Source: Celeribacter baekdonensis
GTDB taxonomy: Bacteria; Pseudomonadota; Alphaproteobacteria; Rhodobacterales; Rhodobacteraceae
Reading direction: 5' to 3'
DNA length: 64,000 bases
Assembly (NCBI RefSeq): GCF_003047105.1
Contig: NZ_CP028475.1
Coordinates: 1,984,001 to 2,048,000 of the forward strand
This document shows, piece by piece, positions 1 through 8,452 of this stretch. The notes under the pieces were generated by a model, which had not been told where the DNA came from, did no database searches, and saw only the letters and a program-made list of their open reading frames with translations. The translations under genes and the position numbers were made by a program. Numbering within the stretch: the first letter of the stretch is position 1; every line of letters starts with the position of its first letter.

Positions 1-333
1 CCCATCCGACAGGGTTAACATCACCCGGCGTTCCAAATAGGCCGAAGACACCAATTCACGCTCGCGCAAATAGGCGAGTGTGGCGGCGGCATGATCGCGA
101 CTAACATGAAAGGCCAAGCCGCGACAGGAGGCGCGATCTTCCAAGTCCAGAGCCAAAACAAGCCCCGGTTCCTCAGGCGTGCCCCGGTGATGGATAGACC
201 ACATGCAAAAGCTGCGGGCATAGCCCAAAAGGGTCGCGGGCACCCGCTCCGCAAAGGCAAAATCCGGATTCCACATCAATGAGCCGTAGCCAAAGACCCA
301 AAACCCTTCTTCTAAATCGTGATCCAACGTCAT
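1..333 (-). CDS. ChaC-type gamma-glutamylcyclotransferase (3' end off window)
   Basis: This is the first 111 codons of a gene that runs off the left edge. The product starts MTLDHDLEEGFWVFGYGSLM; the FGYGSLMW stretch near residue 14 is the nucleotide-binding-like loop typical of the gamma-glutamylcyclotransferase fold. It is followed by a WSIHHRGTPEEPGLVLALD segment characteristic of ChaC proteins. The family cleaves glutathione to 5-oxoproline and Cys-Gly in the cytosol. The frame is open from the ATG at 333 to base 1. The catalytic Glu lies further on in the family, so activity cannot be judged. The gene diverges from the DUF2125 gene. Confidence 0.85.
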   Translation of the reverse strand, partial: MTLDHDLEEGFWVFGYGSLMWNPDFAFAERVPATLLGYARSFCMWSIHHRGTPEEPGLVLALDLEDRASCRGLAFHVSRDHAAATLAYLRERELVSSAYLERRVMLTLSDG

Positions 334-449
334 CCTGCTTTCCCGTCTAAGGCCTTTTCCAAGGCACCGAGGCCCGTTAAACACGGGCTGAAACGGAATG
401 CAAAGGGTCGGGCACATGGTGCGCCAACCCCGCCGCGAAAGGGCAACAC

Positions 450-1451
450 ATGCGCAAACTCATCTGGCTCGTCGTGATCATTGGGCTGGCCTATTCCGGC
501 TATTGGTTTATCGGCGCGAAGGGCACAGAAAAGGCAATTGCGGGATGGGCCTCCGCGCGCGCCTCTGAGGGCTGGCAGGCCGACTATAGTGACATTGCTA
601 CGCACGGATTTCCGCTGCGGTTTGACACCACCATCACCGAGCCGCGCTTTGCCGATCCACGCACAGGTGTGGCCTTTTCAACGCCGCAGTTTGACATCCT
701 GAGCCAAAGCCACCGCCCGACCCGCATTCGCGCGCAGGTCGCACAAACGGCCACATTGGCCACGCCGCTGCAACGGATGGAGATCACACAAGAGGTGGCC
801 GAGGCGGAATTGTTTGTCGAACCGGGACCGAGCCTGACCTTGGATCATGCCTCCGCCACGCTCAACGGCTTTGCCGTGACCTCCAATTTGGGCTGGGGCG
901 TGACACTTGAAACCGGGCGTTTCAACACCCAACGTGACAGCTCCAACCCCCTCAAACATGAAATTTCCCTCACCGCACAGGGGCTGACCCCGTCACAAGG
1001 CCTGATGACATCGCTCGATCCAAAAGGGCTTTTGTCGCATCAATTTGAGCAGCTTGAGCTGAGCATGACGACCACATTCAACGGAGCGTGGGACATTCAT
1101 GCCCTCGAAGGCCCACGCCCACAGCCGACCCATATTGACCTGACCAGCCTCACCGCGAAATGGGGCAAATTGGATTTGCGCATGACCGGGGCCTTTGATG
1201 TGGATGCCCGCGGCTATCCGGTGGGCAAAGTCGCAATCAAGGCTCAGAATTGGCGCGAGATGATCGAAATCGCCATATCGACCGGCATGATCCCGCAAAA
1301 TATGAGCACCCTCGCGCTGCGCGCAGGCGAGATGCTGGCCGGACTTTCGGGACGCAAAGACACGATTGATGCGGAGCTGACGCTGAAAGACGGGATGATC
1401 ACCTTGGGCTTTATCCCACTGGGCCCAGCCCCGCGCCTGAGAATCCGGTAA
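450..1451 (+). CDS. DUF2125 domain-containing protein, membrane-anchored
   Basis: A 333-residue protein of the DUF2125 type found in alphaproteobacteria. An N-terminal hydrophobic segment (about residues 4-20) should act as a signal anchor and place the rest in the periplasm. The motif AGWASARASEGWQADYSDI near residue 31, followed by HGFPLRFD, is the typical family start. The function is unknown. The rest is beta-rich with no catalytic motif I can see. It converges on the extensin-like gene with only a few bases between the stop codons, and it is divergent from chaC. Confidence 0.8.
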   Translation: MRKLIWLVVIIGLAYSGYWFIGAKGTEKAIAGWASARASEGWQADYSDIATHGFPLRFDTTITEPRFADPRTGVAFSTPQFDILSQSHRPTRIRAQVAQTATLATPLQRMEITQEVAEAELFVEPGPSLTLDHASATLNGFAVTSNLGWGVTLETGRFNTQRDSSNPLKHEISLTAQGLTPSQGLMTSLDPKGLLSHQFEQLELSMTTTFNGAWDIHALEGPRPQPTHIDLTSLTAKWGKLDLRMTGAFDVDARGYPVGKVAIKAQNWREMIEIAISTGMIPQNMSTLALRAGEMLAGLSGRKDTIDAELTLKDGMITLGFIPLGPAPRLRIR

Positions 1452-1454
1452 AGG

Positions 1455-2219
1455 TCAGCGGCAATAGCTTCCGGCGCGATAGCGCGCCGTGTCGAAATGA
1501 AAGTGATCGCGGTGATACCGATCTGACTCGGGCCCCAAGACGGTGCCAAACGGTCCGCAGGCCGTGCCGTGCAACTTGCGTAGCAGTTTGCCATCCACCC
1601 GCTGATCCCAGCCGGTGAGCACGCTCAAGGATTTGCCGTTGCGCAGCGTGAGGGCCGAAATGTCGATGGCGTGGCCTTTACCATGTTCCGAGATTTTCGC
1701 ACCGCTTTGGTTGTTGCGGGGCCGACAGGCATAACTGGCAGCGACTTTCAGCTCGGCAAGCCCGCCACCAAGCCGCCCAATCGTAGGTTTCGCGCCGTTC
1801 TCGACCCAAGAGCGAAGCGTTTTGGCGGTGGTGCAATCAACAATCGCCGGGGTGGACAGGCGCACGCCCGCGACCTCGGTGATCTCAACAGGCTCGGAAA
1901 TACCACAACCTGCCTTGCCCCGGATCGCACTGATGGTCCGGCCCCGGATGTCGCTCACGCCACAGACCGACCCCTTTTTGCCATAGCTCAGCTGTGCCGC
2001 CTGCCCGTTTTGAGACCGCAGTTTCGGACGGGGTTTGGGGAGAGGTGAGGCGAAATATGCCGTAGGGGAGGCCTCAGCCGTAACCGCAGCAACGCGAGCT
2101 AAAGGAGCGGTGGTTCCGGGCCGCGGCAAGGGAATGGGCGAACGGTCCATCTGCGCCCAGATTGGCCCGGCAATACAGGCCGAGGCCAACGCAAGCGTTA
2201 TGCCCGCCCGTGCCCTCAT
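1455..2219 (-). CDS. Extensin-like family protein (peptidase M15-like fold), exported
   Basis: A 254-residue secreted protein. The chosen ATG at 2219 gives the signal peptide [18 protein letters not shown] and overlaps the tyrA stop as ATGA, so the pair is translationally coupled. A longer frame reaching back to 2432 only shadows tyrA. The C-terminal half carries the extensin-like domain: ASYACRPRNN, a GHAIDISALTLRNGKSLSVL segment, GTACGPFGTVLGPE and HRDHFHFD. The paired Cys and the HxDHFHxD motif resemble the D-Ala-D-Ala carboxypeptidase metal site. A role in periplasmic wall processing is inferred, not shown. Confidence 0.8.
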   Translation of the reverse strand: MRARAGITLALASACIAGPIWAQMDRSPIPLPRPGTTAPLARVAAVTAEASPTAYFASPLPKPRPKLRSQNGQAAQLSYGKKGSVCGVSDIRGRTISAIRGKAGCGISEPVEITEVAGVRLSTPAIVDCTTAKTLRSWVENGAKPTIGRLGGGLAELKVAASYACRPRNNQSGAKISEHGKGHAIDISALTLRNGKSLSVLTGWDQRVDGKLLRKLHGTACGPFGTVLGPESDRYHRDHFHFDTARYRAGSYCR

Positions 2220-3139
2220 GTGCCTTTTTTGGCGCGTCCAAAATCCGGGGCGTCCGTGTCCTGACCCGCCTCGATGATGCCGCGACGAATGGCGCGGGTG
2301 CGCGTGAAATAGTCGTGCAAATGATCGCCGTCGCCGGTGCGGATCGCGCGTTGCAGCGCAAACAATTCTTCGGTGAAGCGCCCCAGAATTTCCAAGGATG
2401 CCTCTTTGTTGGTCATAAACACATCGCGCCACATGGTCGGATCTGAGGCGGCGATCCGGGTGAAATCGCGAAAACCCGCAGCGGAGAATTTGATCACCTC
2501 CTGATCGGTGACACGGCGCAAATCATCGGCCACGCCGACCATCGTGTAGGCGATCAGGTGCGGCACATGGCTGACCACGGCACAGACGATGTCGTGGTGT
2601 TCCGGGTCCATCCGCTCGACGTTGGAGCCAAGCGCGCGCCAAAAGCGTTCAAGCTTTTCGACCTCCGCCTCATCCGCGCCCTCAGGCGGCACGATCAGGC
2701 ACCAACGATTGTCGAACAGTTCCGCAAAGCCAGAACGGGGCCCCGAATGTTCGGTCCCAGCCATCGGGTGCGTGCCGATGAAATGCACGCCTTCGGGTAT
2801 GTGCGGCAACACGGCTTCAAGCACGGATTTTTTGACCGAGCCCACATCGGTGACAACCGCGCCAGGTTTCAGCACATGTTCGATCTCGGCCATCACCGCG
2901 CCCATCGCGCCCACCGGCACGGCCAGCACGATCAAATCGGCGTCTTTCACGGCCTCAAACGCACTGTCACAGACCCGATCAACAAGGTTGATCTCGGCGG
3001 CGATGTTGCGCGTGGCTTGCGAGCGGGCAAAGCCGGTGATCTCACCCGCCACACCGGCGCGGCGCATCGCCAAGGACATCGAGCCCGCAATCAGTCCCAA
3101 CCCGATCAGGGCGACCCGGTTATAAAGCACCGTGCTCAC
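2216..3139 (-). CDS. tyrC: Prephenate/arogenate dehydrogenase family protein
   Basis: A 307-residue NAD(P)-dependent dehydrogenase for the tyrosine branch: oxidative decarboxylation of prephenate or arogenate. The Rossmann motif [12 protein letters not shown] is at the N-terminus. [13 protein letters not shown] (about residues 120-130) is the substrate-binding region with the conserved His, and [13 protein letters not shown] is the second conserved helix. The GTG start at 3139 overlaps the hisC stop (GTGA) and is preferred over an upstream ATG inside hisC. No ACT or chorismate mutase domain is present. The hisC-tyrC pairing suggests HisC also serves as the aromatic aminotransferase. Prephenate versus arogenate specificity cannot be told. 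Confidence 0.88.
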   Translation of the reverse strand: MSTVLYNRVALIGLGLIAGSMSLAMRRAGVAGEITGFARSQATRNIAAEINLVDRVCDSAFEAVKDADLIVLAVPVGAMGAVMAEIEHVLKPGAVVTDVGSVKKSVLEAVLPHIPEGVHFIGTHPMAGTEHSGPRSGFAELFDNRWCLIVPPEGADEAEVEKLERFWRALGSNVERMDPEHHDIVCAVVSHVPHLIAYTMVGVADDLRRVTDQEVIKFSAAGFRDFTRIAASDPTMWRDVFMTNKEASLEILGRFTEELFALQRAIRTGDGDHLHDYFTRTRAIRRGIIEAGQDTDAPDFGRAKKGT

Positions 3140-4224
3140 TTTTTCTGTTCCCGAAACTGGCCGATCACATGCGCGACCCGGCGACAAGACGCCTCATCTC
3201 CCACGGTGATGCGCAAACAATTTGGCAAGCCATAGCCCGCCACCCGGCGCACGATGATGCCGTTTTGTTTGAGAAAATCATCACAGGCTTCGGCCTCGGC
3301 CTGATCCAAGAACCGCGCGAGGATGAAGTTGGCGCAGGACGTGTCAGAGGGCACCCCCAGTTCCATCAACGCCTCGGCCAACCACGCTCGCAAACGGGTG
3401 TTGTCCTCGCGGCATTTTTCGACCCAGTCGCGGTCTTTCACGGCGGCTTCGGCGGCGGCCAATTGCGGCTCTGACAGGTTAAACGGACCGCGCACCCGGT
3501 TCAGCACGTCGATGATGTCTTTCGGGCCATAGCCCCAACCAATGCGCACGCCACCAAGACCGTAAATCTTGGAGAATGTCCGCGTCATCACAACATTGTC
3601 GCGCGCCTCAACAAGGGCGGCACCGCCATCAAAGCCTTCGACAAATTCGGCATAGGCCCCATCCAGCACCAAAATTGCTTGGCTTGGAAGATTGGCGGCA
3701 AGACGAGAAATGTCACGTTGGCCGATCATCGTGCCGGTCGGGTTCGCCGGATTGGCGATGAACACCAATTTGGTGGTCTCATTGCAGGCCGCCAGAATGG
3801 CATCAACATCGACCACACGTTCGCGTTCGGCCACACAAACCGGGGTCGCCCCCGCTGCCAGCGCCGAGATTTTATACATCGAGAACCCGTGTTCGGTATA
3901 AATCACCTCGTCCCCCACGCCCGCATAGGCTTGGCATAAAAAGGTGATGATCTCATCCGAACCGACGCCGCAAATGATGCGCTCGGGATCAAGCCCGTGC
4001 ACATCGCCAATCGCTTTGCGCAAGGGGAAGTGATCGGTATTGGGATAGCGATGCAACGTGTGCGCAGCCTTGGCAAAAGCTGCTTTTGCACTTTCTGGCG
4101 CGCCGAACGGGTTTTCGTTCGACGACAGCTTGATCACATTCTCTACGCCGGCCACATGGCTTGTCCCGCTCTGATAGAGCGTGATGTCAAGGATGCCGGG
4201 CTGCGGTTCGATCAAACGGGTCAT
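3136..4224 (-). CDS. hisC: Histidinol-phosphate aminotransferase
   Basis: A 362-residue fold-type I PLP aminotransferase. It has the HisC start ([11 protein letters not shown] near residue 32), the PANPTGT motif, the Schiff-base region [17 protein letters not shown] and a C-terminal [11 protein letters not shown]. It transfers the amino group from glutamate to imidazole-acetol phosphate in histidine synthesis; members beside tyrA-type genes often also make tyrosine and phenylalanine. It is first in a tight operon with tyrC and the extensin-like gene, as the stop/start overlaps show. Confidence 0.92.
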   Translation of the reverse strand: MTRLIEPQPGILDITLYQSGTSHVAGVENVIKLSSNENPFGAPESAKAAFAKAAHTLHRYPNTDHFPLRKAIGDVHGLDPERIICGVGSDEIITFLCQAYAGVGDEVIYTEHGFSMYKISALAAGATPVCVAERERVVDVDAILAACNETTKLVFIANPANPTGTMIGQRDISRLAANLPSQAILVLDGAYAEFVEGFDGGAALVEARDNVVMTRTFSKIYGLGGVRIGWGYGPKDIIDVLNRVRGPFNLSEPQLAAAEAAVKDRDWVEKCREDNTRLRAWLAEALMELGVPSDTSCANFILARFLDQAEAEACDDFLKQNGIIVRRVAGYGLPNCLRITVGDEASCRRVAHVIGQFREQKK

Positions 4225-4401
4225 AGGTCCACTCGCGTTGAATTACCTGCCTCTCTTAGCGCCGCTTTTCACCTAAGGCCAGACAGATGAACACCCAAGC
4301 CCGTGCTGTTGCTCACACGCGTCGGTTTTTCGCACCCAACGCACAGGCCCCCCGTCGCATGTCAGGTGGGCCTGGGTCTAATTTTTGACACCCGCATATG
4401 C

Positions 4402-4428
4402 AAAAGACCGCCCCAAAGGGCGGCCTTT
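4402..4428 (-). terminator. Rho-independent terminator of rpsD
   Basis: On the minus strand a GGCCGCCC / GGGCGGTC stem with a short loop is followed by TTTT, about 25 bases after the rpsD stop. Confidence 0.8.
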
Positions 4429-4454
4429 CAAAATTTTCAAACTGTCGGCTCAGA

Positions 4455-5075
4455 TTAGTTCTGAGCGTAGAATTCGATGACGAGGTTCGGTTCCATTTGA
4501 ACAGCGAACGGCACATCGGACAGGCCCGGACGACGCACGAAGGTCGCGGACATTTTGTGGTGGTCTGCCTCGATGTAGTCAGGCACGTCACGCTCAGCCA
4601 ATTGGGTGGCTTCGAGGACAACTGCGAGCTGTTTGGAGCGATCACGCACTTCGATCACGTCACCCTCTTTCACGCGGTAGGAGGGGATGTTCACGCGCTG
4701 GCCGTTCACGGTCACGTGGCCGTGGTTCACGAACTGACGGGCTGCGAACACGGTTGCGACGAATTTCGCACGGTACACAACAGCGTCAAGGCGGGATTCG
4801 AGCAAACCAATGAGGTTTTCGCCAGTATCGCCTTTCATCCGCTCAGCGTCAGCAAAGATGCGACGGAATTGTTTTTCGGTCAAATCACCGTAGTGGCCTT
4901 TGAGTTTTTGCTTGGCGCGCAACTGCAGACCGAAGTCGGACAATTTGCCCTTACGACGCTGACCGTGCTGGCCGGGGCCATACTCACGACGGTTGACCGG
5001 GGACTTCGGACGACCCCAGATGTTTTCGCCCATACGGCGATCGAGTTTGTACTTGGCAGACGTGCGTTTGGTCAC
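4455..5075 (-). CDS. rpsD: 30S ribosomal protein S4
   Basis: A 206-residue ribosomal protein, normal in length and motifs: [20 protein letters not shown] start, GPGQHGQRR, the [13 protein letters not shown] region and the S4 RNA-binding domain containing [19 protein letters not shown]. It binds 16S rRNA early in small-subunit assembly and takes part in decoding fidelity. The start codon is GTG, preceded by a GAAAGGA ribosome-binding site. It is a single-gene unit with its own terminator. About 224 bases separate its start from the next gene upstream; I see only promoter-type sequence there. Confidence 0.97.
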   Translation of the reverse strand: MTKRTSAKYKLDRRMGENIWGRPKSPVNRREYGPGQHGQRRKGKLSDFGLQLRAKQKLKGHYGDLTEKQFRRIFADAERMKGDTGENLIGLLESRLDAVVYRAKFVATVFAARQFVNHGHVTVNGQRVNIPSYRVKEGDVIEVRDRSKQLAVVLEATQLAERDVPDYIEADHHKMSATFVRRPGLSDVPFAVQMEPNLVIEFYAQN

Positions 5076-5299
5076 GATCTGGATCCTTTCAGGTTATAAT
5101 GAAAGGTGCTGTCCTTTGCGTCCACGAACTGTCCGCATTGGGCGGAGTTATCGTTTCGGCCGACAGGCATCCCCTTGCGAGGGCCGCCAACACCAAATAG
5201 AGCACCGGCGCACATCTCTGCACACCGGATGGCGGGCTTATACAGGCGGGACTTGCGGAGTCAAGCGCCGAGCGTGTGAAATCCCGTCGATCTTAGAGA

Positions 5300-6361
5300 T
5301 CACGCCACATTATGCATCATGATCGCCGCTTCCGCCGCCGACAAGGTGCGCCGCGCCGCGGGTCCATAGGTTTCGGCTTGCTCGGCAAGATGCGGAAACC
5401 GCTCCAACAACCGCTCACGCTGATCTTCGGCAATCTCACGCAATCCGGCAAAGCCCGGGTGGAAACTCTCGGTCTCCAAACCATTGGCGATGATCACCTG
5501 ATGGGCGTCAAACAGAAGGTGGATATACTGCACCTCGCGCAGCGCCCTTTCGATCACAATGGAGCGGTCATTGACCAAATCCTTGGCCGCGACCAAAACC
5601 TCATCAGCATTGAACAACTCCCGCGCTGCTGCCCCACGCACCACCATCCGGTGGTGCGGTGACACGATCAAATCCTCGTCCGGCTGCCCCATGCCCAAAG
5701 CATCGGCTTTCAACCGGATCGGACGCAAATGCGGCATCGCATAGAGCCGCGCGCCCGAAATCCGCCGCCCGCCGATCCAACGCAGGGCCTGCGCGCCATT
5801 GTCTTTGGTCTGTACAAAATCGCCTTCACGTAGAGTTTCAACCGCACGTGGGCCATCCGGCGTCAAAATATGGGTGCCCTGAGCAAAACAAATCACCGCG
5901 CCCGGCAGATGTTCCTCAGCCTCGCGCGCGGCGGCAACATGAGAGGACACCACCCAAAGATCGGTGTCCTTCTGCGGCATCTCCCCCAAGAACATCAAAA
6001 GCGGCGCACCCAGCTCGGCACTGTCGATCAGGGTGATCTCATAGCGCTTGATGCCATCAGTGACGTCAAACCCGCCATCGAAAAGCCGCTCTCGCACATC
6101 GGTGTCATGATAAATGGGAGCCCCCGCTAACGCGGACCCGATCAAACGGCGCACTGATTGCGCCGCACGTTGATGTAATTCGGCGCGCCCGATTGCGCCG
6201 TCTAGGACGTAGACATCGCGTGCGCCATCGACGCACACCGCCTCCCCCGACCAGCGCCATGAGGCCCCGACCCTGAGTGCGGAAAGAGGCGCATTGGTGA
6301 GGCCATCGACCTCCCCTTGCGCCCACGCGATGACAAACGTGCCGGAAAAGCCCGCTCTCAT
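5300..6361 (-). CDS. Hint domain-containing protein
   Basis: A roughly 353-residue protein. Its Hint (hedgehog/intein-type) domain starts at CFAQGTHILTPDGPRAVETL (about residue 160), with the expected Cys, the later VSPHHRMVV motif and the HLLFDAHQVIIANGLETESF block. Roseobacters carry many such single Hint-domain proteins. The domain could self-cleave or act as an acyl-ester-forming module, but no substrate is known. The N-terminal 150 residues look like a beta-rich adhesin or calcium-binding module fragment. An ATG at 6361 is chosen over a TTG six codons upstream. The gene stands alone. Confidence 0.8.
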   Translation of the reverse strand: MRAGFSGTFVIAWAQGEVDGLTNAPLSALRVGASWRWSGEAVCVDGARDVYVLDGAIGRAELHQRAAQSVRRLIGSALAGAPIYHDTDVRERLFDGGFDVTDGIKRYEITLIDSAELGAPLLMFLGEMPQKDTDLWVVSSHVAAAREAEEHLPGAVICFAQGTHILTPDGPRAVETLREGDFVQTKDNGAQALRWIGGRRISGARLYAMPHLRPIRLKADALGMGQPDEDLIVSPHHRMVVRGAAARELFNADEVLVAAKDLVNDRSIVIERALREVQYIHLLFDAHQVIIANGLETESFHPGFAGLREIAEDQRERLLERFPHLAEQAETYGPAARRTLSAAEAAIMMHNVA

Positions 6362-6589
6362 TGCCTGTATGCCTGCCAAGTTTTTTATTTTATTGGCCTC
6401 ACGCTAACACAGGTGATTCGCGCTGTTAACCTTTTTTCTCCTTTACACGTCGCATTTTGAAAACATGTCGCACCCCGAAAACCGGCTCAAAACGAGAGAA
6501 ACACCGCAAAGGCCACGGCTGAAGCCTACAAAAGTCCCATCCACAAATACGGGACACGCGTGCTACTCTTCCGCGCGGGAGGAGAGATC

Positions 6590-8311
6590 ATGACAGAGCG
6601 GCGTCATATCGAAGAGATCGAAAGAGTGCTTGAGGGCACCCCAACCGGGCGCGACAGTTTCGTGTCTGCGTCATGGCGGCGCTGTGTCGAACTCTATGGC
6701 ATGGACCCTTTGCGCACCGAACCGGCCCATATCGTCACCGAAACTGAATTGCGCGCCCACAGAAAACAAGCCGAATGGATGATTTCCGCCGCGCGGTCCG
6801 GCCTACAAAGCCTGTTTCGTCAAGTGGCCGGGCAAAACTATGTGCTGCTGCTCACCGATGCGCAGGGGGTCTGCGTCGATTTTTTTGGTGATGATCTTTT
6901 CGTTGATGATTTGCGCGGCGCTGGCCTGCTTTTGGGGTCGAACTGGGCAGAAGATCTTGCGGGCACCTGCGGCGTCGGGGCCTGCATCGTCACCCAAGAA
7001 CCCGTGACCGTCCATCAAGACGACCATTTCGGCAATGCCCACACCACGCTGTCCTGCACTGCTGCGCCGATTTTTGACAGCCTCGGGCAATTGACCGCCG
7101 TCCTGGATATTTCGCTTTTGCGCTCGCCCAATGCCAAAAGCAGCCAGAACCTTGCGATGAGCCTTGTGACCAATGCGGCGCGGCGGGTGGAAATGGCCAA
7201 CCTTATGGCCGAAAGCCGTCGTGATTGGGTGTTGCGCCTGTCCTCAAGCCCCGAGTTCCTCGATGTTGACCCAGAGGTGGCGGTGCGACTGGACGGGTCA
7301 GGCCGTGTGATCGGCTACACGCGCGCCGCACGACGCTTGTTTCCTGAGGGAGCGCCCATTCTGGGTCAGCGTATTGACGAAGTGCTTGGGCTGTCCGTGG
7401 ATGATCTGCCGGGGCTGATGCGGGATCGGCCAACCGAGGAACGGGTGGTGGAAATGCGTGACGGCGGTGCCCTGTTCGGCCATGCCATCGCACCGCAAGC
7501 GCCCAGAAAGGCAGACAGTGGAGTGCGCCGGGGTGGTGTCCTACCGGGGTTGTCTGGCGGCGACCCGAGCATGGCACAGGTGTTGGCGCAGGCTGAGAAA
7601 CTGGCCCGCACCACCGTACCATTGCTGATCACCGGGGAAACCGGCACAGGCAAATCTCGGCTGGCCCGCGCCATACATATGGTCGGAACGGCGAGCGGAT
7701 TTTTGACCATAGACTGCGCAGGTCTGACACCGGAGACATTGCGCGACGCGTGCCAAGACACAACAGGCCCGACGACATTATTGTTGCGGCGGATCGAAGA
7801 TTTACCTGCGGCCACCGCAGGCGCTCTCACGGCCCTGTTGGATCAAAAAACAGAATTGCGCCCCCTGTCGACGACCTGCGTTGCGCCAGCCGATCTGACT
7901 TTGCCCCGCACATTGTTTCATCGACTGACCGGCAAGACGCTAGACCTCCCGCCGCTGCGGCAACGGCAAGATCTTGGGTGGTTGATTGATCGCATGCTGA
8001 GACGGCGCGCCCCTGATGACATACGGCTATCGCCGTCGGCACGCGCGGCTTTGATGGGACGATCTTGGCCCGGAAACCTGCGCGAGCTTGAACAAGTGCT
8101 CGATGTGGCCGTCGCCCTCAGCGAAGGGCCCGTGATTGACCTACCCGATTTGCCCGCCCCGGTTGAAGAGACCGCAAAGGCCGAAGAGACTTTGGAGCAT
8201 ATTCTGGAGGCCTGCGGGTGGAATATGTCACGCGTGGCGCGTCGCCTTGGGGTCAACAGATCGACGGTTTTGCGCCGCATGCGCAAGGCCGGGTTGCACC
8301 TGCCTGAATGA
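6590..8311 (+). CDS. AcoR-like Fis-family transcriptional regulator with degenerate AAA+ domain
   Basis: A 573-residue regulator. The start at 6590 follows GGGAGGAGAG; an in-frame GTG at 6560 is less likely. Order: N-terminal segment with SWRRCVELYGMDP typical of AcoR, a GAF-like sensor (about 60-190, with GTCGVGACI), a PAS-like stretch, an AAA+ domain with Walker A GETGTGKS near residue 349, and a Fis helix-turn-helix at the C-terminus (GWNMSRVARRLGVNRSTVLRRM). The GAFTGA loop that contacts sigma-54 is absent, and the Walker B region reads LLLRRIED instead of the usual acidic pair. It probably controls the downstream genes without sigma-54 remodelling. Confidence 0.87.
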   Translation: MTERRHIEEIERVLEGTPTGRDSFVSASWRRCVELYGMDPLRTEPAHIVTETELRAHRKQAEWMISAARSGLQSLFRQVAGQNYVLLLTDAQGVCVDFFGDDLFVDDLRGAGLLLGSNWAEDLAGTCGVGACIVTQEPVTVHQDDHFGNAHTTLSCTAAPIFDSLGQLTAVLDISLLRSPNAKSSQNLAMSLVTNAARRVEMANLMAESRRDWVLRLSSSPEFLDVDPEVAVRLDGSGRVIGYTRAARRLFPEGAPILGQRIDEVLGLSVDDLPGLMRDRPTEERVVEMRDGGALFGHAIAPQAPRKADSGVRRGGVLPGLSGGDPSMAQVLAQAEKLARTTVPLLITGETGTGKSRLARAIHMVGTASGFLTIDCAGLTPETLRDACQDTTGPTTLLLRRIEDLPAATAGALTALLDQKTELRPLSTTCVAPADLTLPRTLFHRLTGKTLDLPPLRQRQDLGWLIDRMLRRRAPDDIRLSPSARAALMGRSWPGNLRELEQVLDVAVALSEGPVIDLPDLPAPVEETAKAEETLEHILEACGWNMSRVARRLGVNRSTVLRRMRKAGLHLPE

Positions 8312-8314
8312 TCT

Positions 8315-8348
8315 GTTGCACAGCGTTGCGTCCGCAACATGCCGCAAC
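8315..8348. promoter_or_regulatory. Four-half-site dyad, candidate operator of the AcoR-like regulator
   Basis: Two GTTGC boxes (8315-8319 and 8325-8329) are mirrored by two GCAAC boxes (8334-8338 and 8344-8348). Start-to-start spacing within each pair is 10 bases, one helical turn. The array begins just after the regulator stop and lies about 105 bases upstream of the monooxygenase start, a normal place for an upstream activating sequence. I see no sigma-54 -24/-12 element in between. Which protein binds it is inferred from position. Confidence 0.6.
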
Positions 8349-8452
8349 GCAGCGCCTCTTTTCTGGTCTACTCTGAGACGATTGACGGTAGCTCATTTCT
8401 AAATCTCGCTGAGATACTCCTCCTACAAGAAACGCACTTAGGAGGAGATGTG

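Noticed and set aside
8339..8452. N-terminal 38-codon extension of the flavin monooxygenase
   Set aside because: It overlaps the candidate operator and lacks a ribosome-binding site, while the ATG at 8453 has a strong AGGAGGAG.
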